Shown here in pieces: positions 42,412-50,187 of a DNA stretch of 64,000 nucleotides. This DNA comes from Desulfocicer vacuolatum DSM 3385. GTDB taxonomy: Bacteria > Desulfobacterota > Desulfobacteria > Desulfobacterales > Desulfobacteraceae. Each line of letters begins with the position of its first letter. The stretch's first letter is position 1. The position numbers and the translations under genes were made by a program. The DNA lies in assembly GCF_900176365.1 (NCBI RefSeq), contig NZ_FWXY01000018.1, forward strand, positions 1 through 64,000, read 5' to 3'. The notes under the pieces were generated by a model. That model did not search any database and was not told where the DNA came from. It was given only the letters and a program-made list of their open reading frames with translations.

Positions 42412-44265
42412 ATGAAAATTAACTTCACAAAATTACTGAATTCTATTGTTTGTATTGTTATTCTTTTTAGCCTGCCCGGCATTTCCTGTTCTGCTCCCTC
42501 TTCTTCCCATGTGAATATAGACACAAGGTTTGAAAAAATTAACCTGGGGCAATATATGGATGTGCTGGTGGACCCCAACGGTCATTTTTCCATTTTTGAT
42601 ATTACCCGTGGTGAGGCCCGGGAGATGTTTGTTCCCCATGGGGGGGATGGTCTTTTTATGATGCCTCCGACCCGGAAAATCGTTTGGGTGCGTTTTACCC
42701 TGGATATGAATTCCACATCTCGGATTTTGCCATATCTGAACTTGGAACTGGGGCGTCCCCGATACCGAGTGGATTTTTTCCAGTCTTCCCCGGAACCGTC
42801 TGCTCCTTTTTTACATAAGCGTCTTTCCCATGAACAACCTTCGGCCCGGGGGGACTTTAATTTCAGGCATCTCATGTTCAAGGTGGATCTCCGTGGGCAA
42901 AAACAGATAACCTGTTACCTGCGATTCCAGGTTTACGGTACTGAGGTCATTCCCATGGTTTTACGCACTCCGGAAGCGTTTCGGATATACACGGCCCATG
43001 ACCACCTGCTCTTTGGCATGGCCTATGGCATCATGTTGAGCATGATTTTTTATAACCTGTTTCTTTTTCTGGCACTGGGACGTCGGGAATATCTGCAATA
43101 TGTTCTCTATATATGCGCCTTTTTGTCCTATCTTTTTATATTTATGGGACACTTTTCCAATTTTTTCTCCCTTGATATTCAAACTGCTCTGACCCTTGAG
43201 TACACCTGCCTGGGCAGCTGCATTATTTTAGGTTTTTTGTTTTGCAGAAATTTTTTTAACATGTCCCTCATGGCACCGGTGTGGGAAATGTTGTTGGCTT
43301 TAATTGCTGTGCTCGGGGGAGGAATTTTTGTGACCGGTATTACCGGGTTATTTGTCTGGGCAGATATTTTGTGCAATATTGCCGGACTTTTTTCTTCAAC
43401 CATTTTAATAAGCATTGGATTCATTCAATGGCGCAAGGGGTTTAAACCTGCCAGAATCTATATCTGTGCCAATGTGGTGTTTACCATTGGTACTGGTATT
43501 TTTATTTTATGGGTCATTGGTGTACTTCCCACCACCGTACCCGGAGAGCAAATATTGGTTCTGGGACCTGTATTTGAATCTATTTTACTCTCCTTTTCCC
43601 TGGCCTATAAAATTCGGCTGATGGAACGTGACCGGCTGCGCCTGAGCAAAAGCCGGGATAAGTTTCGTATGGCAAGCCGCATGGACGGCATGACAGGACT
43701 TTACAATAAAAAGTTTTTTTTGGATCAATTGCGTAAAGAGGTGGAGAGTGCCTTTGAAAGAGAGCGCTCCCTGTGTCTTTTGATAATGGATGTGGATAAT
43801 TTTAAACTTTATAATGATACCTACGGCCATCCCGAAGGAGATGTGGTATTAAAGACCCTTGCCCGGGTTATCAGTGATGGGATCAGACAATTTGATTATG
43901 CCTGTCGCTACGGAGGAGAAGAGTTTTGCGTCATATTTCCCGACACCCAGCCAAGGGATGCTTTTTATGTTGCCGAGCGTATTCGAAAGAAATTTTCCGC
44001 AGTGGCTTTTCATCCCCGGCAGGATGAAATTGTGGGGGTGACCATCAGCATGGGGGTGGGCGTGGGGGATGAAAACGATACAGAGGAAACATTGCTTAAA
44101 AAAGCAGATATTGCCCTTTACAGGGCAAAGCAACTGGGTAAAAATAAGACCTGTACCATGCCACAACTGTCTTTTTTATCAGAATCAATGGAAACGATTT
44201 CAGATGAAAAAGGATCTGGCGTTGTTTGCAAGGAAATTAAAAAAGCGTCAATTTCTCAAATTTAA
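42412..44265 (+). CDS. 7TM-DISM diguanylate cyclase
   Basis: A 617-residue membrane protein. It has a signal peptide (about residues 1-27), an extracytoplasmic 7TMR-DISMED2-type beta domain (about 30-190), seven TM segments (about 195-400) and a GGDEF domain (about 425-590). The active site is RYGGEEF, and an allosteric I-site RQFD sits five residues upstream, so product inhibition is likely. It should make c-di-GMP in response to an external carbohydrate-like or other ligand. No EAL domain is present. It is divergent from pstS across the Pho-box array, so control by phosphate is possible. Confidence 0.9.
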   Translation: MKINFTKLLNSIVCIVILFSLPGISCSAPSSSHVNIDTRFEKINLGQYMDVLVDPNGHFSIFDITRGEAREMFVPHGGDGLFMMPPTRKIVWVRFTLDMNSTSRILPYLNLELGRPRYRVDFFQSSPEPSAPFLHKRLSHEQPSARGDFNFRHLMFKVDLRGQKQITCYLRFQVYGTEVIPMVLRTPEAFRIYTAHDHLLFGMAYGIMLSMIFYNLFLFLALGRREYLQYVLYICAFLSYLFIFMGHFSNFFSLDIQTALTLEYTCLGSCIILGFLFCRNFFNMSLMAPVWEMLLALIAVLGGGIFVTGITGLFVWADILCNIAGLFSSTILISIGFIQWRKGFKPARIYICANVVFTIGTGIFILWVIGVLPTTVPGEQILVLGPVFESILLSFSLAYKIRLMERDRLRLSKSRDKFRMASRMDGMTGLYNKKFFLDQLRKEVESAFERERSLCLLIMDVDNFKLYNDTYGHPEGDVVLKTLARVISDGIRQFDYACRYGGEEFCVIFPDTQPRDAFYVAERIRKKFSAVAFHPRQDEIVGVTISMGVGVGDENDTEETLLKKADIALYRAKQLGKNKTCTMPQLSFLSESMETISDEKGSGVVCKEIKKASISQI

Positions 44266-44338
44266 TCTTGTTGCGGCGTGATCGGTGGTGTGAACCTTGC
44301 ACGCTTTTGTTTGCTGGCATTTTGCTGGAAAAACACGA

Positions 44339-47300
44339 TTAATCTTTGACTTTAGTGACTTTGCAGCATCCCGGACCGGAAATGGTGCTTCTTCCACCGG
44401 ATTCCGGGGTGATGTTGATCTGGGTGCTTATTCTTTCTTTCAGTGCGGACACGTGGGAGATGATGCCTATCAACTTAGCATCCTGCTGAAGGCCGGATAA
44501 TGTCTCAAGGGCCGTTTCCAGAGCATCGTCATCCAGGGTTCCAAACCCTTCATCCAGAAATAATGAATCCACACGAACCCTGCGGCTGGCCATGCGGGAA
44601 AGCCCCAAGGCCAAGGTAAGACTGACGATAAAGCTTTCGCCACCGGAAAGATTTCGGGTGGATCGGATTTCACCTGCCTGGTAATTATCCACCACATTGA
44701 GCTCCAGGGGCTGGCTTTTATCCCGGATGAGCAGATACCGGTCTGTCATTTTTTCAAGTTGAGCATTGGCATGGGAAACCATCAGTTCAAAGGTTAATCC
44801 CTGGGCAAAATTGCGGTATTTTTTACCATCGGCAGAACCGATGAGTTCGTGCAATTTTTCCCAGCGACGGCACTCTTTTTTTTGAACATCAATGGCGGTT
44901 TGCTCTTTTTTTATACGTGCCCCGGCGGATTTGTTTTTTGTGAGTTGATGTTTAAATCCGGCAATGGTCTCCCTTAGCCGGTTCAATGTCTCTTTAAGTT
45001 CCTTGAGTTCCGGTTCAAGTATTTCCATGGAGTTTGCTGTTAATTTTCTGGCGGTTTCCGTGGCCAGGCGGGTTTCTCGATCTTTTTGTCTGGCCGTAAG
45101 ATCTGTGTGTGCATCATCCAGCGATTTGGCCTTTGCCCCGATGATCTCTCTTTGTTCTGGTGTGAGCCTGGCCTTAAGAAATTGTTTTTCATCTGAAAAA
45201 TCAGCTGACAGAAGGGTTGTTATAAATTGTGATTCCAGGCGTTTCAGTTCTGTTTTTCTTTGGGTGATCTGTTTTTCCAGGGTTTCAAGCGTGGTGTTTG
45301 AGGATGTCCACTTCTGTTGTAATTTATCATAAAGGCTTTTGGCCTGTTTTTCGGTCTGTTCAGCCCGGGCAATGGCATTGTGAAGGCGTTGCTCTTCCCG
45401 GTCAGGTTTTTTATCCTTGTATAACTCCCGGCGTTGGGCAATGGTGACGCTGTTTTCCTTTTTAAGTGTCTCCAGATTGTATTGTTTTTCAGCCAATGTG
45501 TTCAGCTGGTTTTCAATGACCCCGTCCAGGCGGTTCAATTCACTGTCAAATTGCGTCATCTGCTTGTCCAGGTCCGTCTTTTTTTCCATCTGGGCCTGCC
45601 ATGTGTGCAGGCGTTTTTTTAATGTATCAAGCAAAGAAGAAAGATCATCATCCGGGATGATGTCAATGCCCAGGGGGATGAGTTTTTCTGATACAATCTG
45701 TTTTAACGCATTGAATCTGTTGCTGCTGTTTTCCAGCAGAGCCCTTAAATCCGACAGGTTCTTTTCAGCGGCTTTTTTTTCTGCGTCAGCTTTAGCTTCG
45801 TTTTTTTCGTCCCGGGAGAGGCTGTTCCGGAGGGTGTTTTCGGTTTTCTCAAGGTTTTGAATGATATCTTTTTGATTTTCTGCGTTTTCTATCAAGTCTG
45901 TGAGCACCTTGATTTTTTTTTCCGTTTCATCGGGAATGGGCACATTGCCCCGGGCAAAGGGATGCTCCTTTGCCCCGCACAGGGGGCATGGAGCCCCGTC
46001 TTCCAGTTTCATGCGATGCTCTTCAAGCTGTGCAATTTTTTTAAGAAAGGACATTTCCCTCAGCAGGGTTTCCTTTTCCCTTCGATATTCACGTAAAAGC
46101 CGATCCCCCAATAGTTTTTCCAGGGCCTCCTTTGCCTGTGTGCGTTTCGCTGTTGTTTCTTTTAATTTTTCTGTTTGCCCGGCGCATCTTTTTGTGCAGC
46201 GGGTCAGTTTTTGTTTTGCCTGTTTCAGCGTTGAGTCTGCTTCTTTTTTTTCAGCTTTTTTTGGGGAGATCTCTTTTTGCATTAATAGCAATCTTGCCAG
46301 CTGCTCTTCAACCCCGGCAAGACCGCTTACCAGCCATTCATCCCGGGAATGATCTTTGAGGTAAGCGGTGATCGTTTCTAACTTTTTTTGTGTTTGTGTG
46401 CGTTTTTTTTGCTCCTTGGTGCGGTTTTTTTTCCGGGACTCAATGGCTGCAATTTCTTTGTTACAGCTTTCTTTAATTTCTGAAATCGTTTTTTTCTGTG
46501 ATTCCAGTGTCTGATCCAGGGCACGAATTTTTTGAAGAAGGGGGGTTGCTTTTTTAAGTTCTTCCTTAACGGAAATCGTTTGTTGTTCCGTTGTTTTTAA
46601 ATTATCGCGTTGATTTTTTAAAGATATTTCAAGGGCTGGGAGTTTTTTTCCCTCTGTGTTCAGGGTTGATTGATCCCTTAGTTGCTGTTTGCGTACCTCT
46701 GAAAGTGTGGCATAATCACCGTCCAGGCGGGCCGCATTGCGTGCCAGGGCAAGTTTTTTGCGTTCCGCATGGAATGCTTCCATGGCCGTGTGAAGGTGTG
46801 TGGATTCTTCAGCCAGGGTGTTGATCTCTTTTTTCAGCCCATGGATGCTGTTTAACCATGCAATGGCTTTTTCTGTTTGGATTGCCTTTGTTGCAATATC
46901 TGCTTCCTGTTGCCGGGCAGTCTCAAAGTTTTGCCGAATTTCCTTTTCCTGATCCGGTTCAAGAATGTGAATTCCTGCAATTGCGGCCTGTAAAGTATCC
47001 AGCTTTTCCCGTTCATCCCGTCGTCGTTCATGGACCCTTTTGGAGATTTCCGTGTAAATACCGGTGCCGGTTATCTGTTCAAGAATTTTGGATTTTTGTT
47101 CCACATCGGCCTTGAGAAAGGTGTCAAAGCCCCCCTGGGCCAGGAGAATGGATCGGGTAAATCGCTCAAAATCCATGCCGGTTTTCTCTTCCACCACCTG
47201 CTGCACCCGCCGCAGTTGATGCTCAATTACCTTCCCCTTGCCATTCCCCCGGGCGATCTCATGTTGGGGGGGCTGCAGGTTGGCACCCGGTTTTTTCCGG

Positions 47301-47602
47301 GCCCGGCGTTGCTCCCAATGGCAGCGGAATTGACCGGTCTGGGATTCAAACAGCACTTCAGCATAGCACTCCCCGGCCTGGCGGGACATGATTTCATTGC
47401 CGGCTTTGGTTATTTTACCAAGACGGGGGGTTGCACCGTACAGTGCAAGACAGATGGCATCAAGGATGGTGGACTTGCCTGCGCCTGTGGGGCCTGTTAA
47501 TGCAAAAATACCGTTGGAAACATATTCCGGGTCTGTGAAGTCAATAAACCATTCGTCATGGAGGGAGTTGAGATTTTTAAATCTCAATTCAAGTATCTTC
47601 AT
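44339..47602 (-). CDS. sbcC: Exonuclease SbcC, SMC-like ATPase
   Basis: A 1087-residue SMC-like protein. The N-terminal ATPase half has FALTGPTGAGKSTILDAICL, followed by long coiled coils (about 170-500 and 560-950) broken by the zinc hook CPLC (in DGAPCPLCGAKEHPF, about residue 525). The C-terminal half has RNLSGGESFIVSLTLALGLS, VDSLFLDEGFGTLD and GIISHV. With SbcD it cleaves DNA hairpins and protein-blocked ends. This activity is notable in a region packed with large palindromic repeats. It starts 10 nt after sbcD. Confidence 0.95.
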   Translation of the reverse strand: MKILELRFKNLNSLHDEWFIDFTDPEYVSNGIFALTGPTGAGKSTILDAICLALYGATPRLGKITKAGNEIMSRQAGECYAEVLFESQTGQFRCHWEQRRARKKPGANLQPPQHEIARGNGKGKVIEHQLRRVQQVVEEKTGMDFERFTRSILLAQGGFDTFLKADVEQKSKILEQITGTGIYTEISKRVHERRRDEREKLDTLQAAIAGIHILEPDQEKEIRQNFETARQQEADIATKAIQTEKAIAWLNSIHGLKKEINTLAEESTHLHTAMEAFHAERKKLALARNAARLDGDYATLSEVRKQQLRDQSTLNTEGKKLPALEISLKNQRDNLKTTEQQTISVKEELKKATPLLQKIRALDQTLESQKKTISEIKESCNKEIAAIESRKKNRTKEQKKRTQTQKKLETITAYLKDHSRDEWLVSGLAGVEEQLARLLLMQKEISPKKAEKKEADSTLKQAKQKLTRCTKRCAGQTEKLKETTAKRTQAKEALEKLLGDRLLREYRREKETLLREMSFLKKIAQLEEHRMKLEDGAPCPLCGAKEHPFARGNVPIPDETEKKIKVLTDLIENAENQKDIIQNLEKTENTLRNSLSRDEKNEAKADAEKKAAEKNLSDLRALLENSSNRFNALKQIVSEKLIPLGIDIIPDDDLSSLLDTLKKRLHTWQAQMEKKTDLDKQMTQFDSELNRLDGVIENQLNTLAEKQYNLETLKKENSVTIAQRRELYKDKKPDREEQRLHNAIARAEQTEKQAKSLYDKLQQKWTSSNTTLETLEKQITQRKTELKRLESQFITTLLSADFSDEKQFLKARLTPEQREIIGAKAKSLDDAHTDLTARQKDRETRLATETARKLTANSMEILEPELKELKETLNRLRETIAGFKHQLTKNKSAGARIKKEQTAIDVQKKECRRWEKLHELIGSADGKKYRNFAQGLTFELMVSHANAQLEKMTDRYLLIRDKSQPLELNVVDNYQAGEIRSTRNLSGGESFIVSLTLALGLSRMASRRVRVDSLFLDEGFGTLDDDALETALETLSGLQQDAKLIGIISHVSALKERISTQINITPESGGRSTISGPGCCKVTKVKD

Positions 47603-47612
47603 TGGCCGTCCC

Positions 47613-48851
47613 TTACTCTGCGTTTACATCCTCTTCCCGGATGGATTGAATTATTTCGTCATGGGATGCTGTGAGGGCCTCCCGCTCCTGCTCAGGAACA
47701 TCAAAGGCGTTAAGACAACGGATAAAGACATCTTTGGGGTCCAGATCATCAAGGGTTTCATTTTTATGGATGGTGCTGATTATCCGTTCAAGAACCTTTT
47801 TGTTTTTAATGCGGCAGATTTTAATTTCAGAATCTGCCAAGGCTTCGTCAAGGGTCTCTCGCAGGTTGGTGATGATATCCCGGCCGATGTATTCAATTTC
47901 CAGCCATGCCCGGCTGTGATTTTTTTTAAGATCTGCCACCTTTTCATGGATATCATCCAGAGTGCCCGCAATGCGCACCAGCTCCTGGAAGCAGGGCACC
48001 TCAATTTCTTTAACATGGGGTAGGGTGTCTTCAAATTCAACAAGGATGATTTTTTTTTGTTGTTTTGCCTCTCCATAGCCCATGGGAATGGGGGAGCCGC
48101 TGTAACGCATATGTTCCATAGCGCCGACGCGTTGGCAAACATGCAAATGGCCCAGGGCAAGATAATCAATGGAGGAGGGGAAAACATCGGCGTCCACATG
48201 GGCAAGGGACCCCACATAAAGCTCCCGAACCCCGTCTCCATCAACGGTTTTGCCCCCGGCGGTGAAAAGATGCCCCATGGCAATGATGGGAATGGTGCCC
48301 TGGCCTGCGCATTTAAATTTAGTTTGTTTTTGTCGGGCCATGGCGCAGACATCGGCATAATGGTTTTTAATCCCTTTAATGAGCTTGGCGTTTTTATCAT
48401 CCATGGTTTCCCCGGGTGCCACCGTGCGGATATCCCTGTCCCTGAGGTACGGTATTCCACAAACAATGGCCTGGGGCTGCTTATTGTTTTCAAGAACAAT
48501 CACTTCGTCTTCCATGGATTCCGTTATAGCACCCACCACATGGACATTCAGTGCCCGCAGCACCTCTTTGGGGGCATTGAGAAATGAGGGAGAATCATGG
48601 TTTCCGGCAATGATAACCACATGGTGGCAGCAGGAGGCCGCAACCCGGCAGAGAAAATCATAATAAAGGGCCTGGGCCCGGTTGCTTGGTGTATTGGTGT
48701 CAAACAGATCTCCTGCGATGAGCAGCGCATCAATGCCTTGATCTTCTATGGTTTTACCCAGCCAGTCCAGAAATTTTGAAAACTCGTTGTAACGCTTTTG
48801 CCCATACAGGGATCGCCCCAGGTGCCAGTCTGATGTGTGCAGAATTTTCAT
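47613..48851 (-). CDS. sbcD: Exonuclease SbcD, Mre11-like nuclease
   Basis: A 412-residue metallophosphoesterase. The catalytic motifs are in order: ILHTSDWHLGRSL, ALLIAGDLFDTN, VIIAGNHDS, MGHLFTAGG and DYLALGHLHV. The C-terminal capping region is about 290-412. It is the nuclease subunit of SbcCD. It is the first gene of the pair and ends 10 nt before sbcC. The MITE-like DR-C copy 2 lies 60 bp upstream of its start. Confidence 0.95.
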   Translation of the reverse strand: MKILHTSDWHLGRSLYGQKRYNEFSKFLDWLGKTIEDQGIDALLIAGDLFDTNTPSNRAQALYYDFLCRVAASCCHHVVIIAGNHDSPSFLNAPKEVLRALNVHVVGAITESMEDEVIVLENNKQPQAIVCGIPYLRDRDIRTVAPGETMDDKNAKLIKGIKNHYADVCAMARQKQTKFKCAGQGTIPIIAMGHLFTAGGKTVDGDGVRELYVGSLAHVDADVFPSSIDYLALGHLHVCQRVGAMEHMRYSGSPIPMGYGEAKQQKKIILVEFEDTLPHVKEIEVPCFQELVRIAGTLDDIHEKVADLKKNHSRAWLEIEYIGRDIITNLRETLDEALADSEIKICRIKNKKVLERIISTIHKNETLDDLDPKDVFIRCLNAFDVPEQEREALTASHDEIIQSIREEDVNAE

Positions 48852-48910
48852 AGAATTTGTTGGCAGAAACCCTTGGATTCATAGGTCCGTGGGAATTGTC
48901 ACCTCCATTT

Positions 48911-49017
48911 TTAGGGAGTCAGCCGTTTTCAATTTACCGTTTACCCGAAATTTCATCCATAAACATATCAATTTTGGTATGGTTAAATGGTAAATCAATA
49001 AGATCTGAGTCCCTTAG
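48911..49017. repeat. DR-C MITE-like repeat, copy 2
   Basis: A 107-bp copy identical to 16281-16387 except for one base (AATTTTGG in place of AATTTGGG). It has the same inverted ends TTTAGGGAGTCAG and CTGAGTCCCTTA. It lies upstream of sbcD. Confidence 0.88.
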
Positions 49018-49333
49018 ATTAACGCCTTTATCCTTTTTGATTCTATGGGATTTATGTGACGGGTGTCAATATCTGTCTGGGAAAGCCAAACATTCTAAAT
49101 TTGCTTTTTCTGTTGATGCCTCGCCGGTCATATGTTTTTATTGTATTTTGTTTTTAAAAGGCCAACCCTATGAAATCATAGATTTTTTGAATTTAAATTG
49201 CCTCTTGTCTGGTTTGATACATGCAAATGTCTGGCCGCTGCCCATATTCAAATGTTTTGACCTTGTGTCCTTTGGGTAGTAAAAGAGATCGTTTATGATT
49301 ACATTTAATTTCCCAAGGTAAAATGGAGGATGC
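49018..49333. other. Intergenic stretch with a DR-D half copy
   Basis: About 315 bp between sbcD and the EamA gene. The only recognisable content is the DR-D fragment at 49223-49260 and the GGAGG site of the EamA gene. Other frames show no coding character. Confidence 0.4.
49223..49260 (+). repeat. DR-D half copy
   Basis: GCAAATGTCTGGCCGCTGCC followed by CATATTCAAATGTTTTGA matches one arm of the phoB-flanking DR-D element. The centre and the other arm are missing. Confidence 0.55.
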
Positions 49334-50182
49334 TTGAAAAACTGGAAACCCTGCCTTGCCGGGTCATTGGTGGTGCTTATCTGGTCCGGCTGGATAACGA
49401 TTTCCCGATATGGGGTACACACCCTGCTTACCCCGGCGGATATAACCCTGCTTCGATACGCCACGGCTCTTTTGGTGGTTTCACCCTTTGCGTTAAAATA
49501 TCCCTGGAAAAAATTTTATTTGTATCAATATCTGGTGGTGGGCCTGGGCGTGGGGTTTCCATATACCATGGTATCCTTTTACGGGCTCATGGAGATCAAG
49601 GCTGCCCATGCCGGAATTCTGGTCAATGGCATGCTGCCTGTGTTTGCTACCCTGGCGGCCTGGTTTTATTTTAAGCAGCGCATTTCTCCTGTGCGATATT
49701 TTGCCATTTTTCTTATTTTTGGGGCCAACCTTATCATGACCGGCAAGGGGTTTTTCACTCCAGGGCATTTGTTTGGTATTTTCCTGTTGTTAAGTGCCGC
49801 TGTTATCTATACTTTCCATATGCTGGGGGTTCGCCTGTGGCAATTTTCATGGAAAGATGTGCTGGTGGTGGTCCCCACTGTAAATTGCCTGTTTTTTTTA
49901 CCGCTGTGGTTTTTTTTCCCATCAACGGGGTTTAAGGTTCCGTTGGATGACATCCTTTTGCAGGCGATATATCAAGGGGTTGTGGTCAATGTTTTGGCCC
50001 TTTCCTGTGTTGCCTATGCCATACGCCATCTGGGAACCATTACAGTGTCCCTGTTCATGTCTTTTGTGCCGGTTATCACGGCATTGTTTGCCTGGCTGCT
50101 GCTTGGAGAAACCCTTAATACCCGGGAAATCACCGGTATTCTTGGTTGCACAGCCGGATTGATTATCTACAATAAGGGGTAG
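49334..50182 (+). CDS. EamA/DMT-family transporter
   Basis: A 282-residue, ten-TM protein of the drug/metabolite transporter superfamily with two EamA repeats. ADITLLRYATALLVVSPF lies in the first repeat and GTITVSLFMSFVPVITALFAWLLLGE in the second. Such proteins export amino acids or other small metabolites. The start is TTG 49334, preceded by GGAGG at 4 nt. An amino-acid-linked two-component system follows at once. Confidence 0.85.
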   Translation: MKNWKPCLAGSLVVLIWSGWITISRYGVHTLLTPADITLLRYATALLVVSPFALKYPWKKFYLYQYLVVGLGVGFPYTMVSFYGLMEIKAAHAGILVNGMLPVFATLAAWFYFKQRISPVRYFAIFLIFGANLIMTGKGFFTPGHLFGIFLLLSAAVIYTFHMLGVRLWQFSWKDVLVVVPTVNCLFFLPLWFFFPSTGFKVPLDDILLQAIYQGVVVNVLALSCVAYAIRHLGTITVSLFMSFVPVITALFAWLLLGETLNTREITGILGCTAGLIIYNKG

Positions 50183-50187
50183 GGGTT

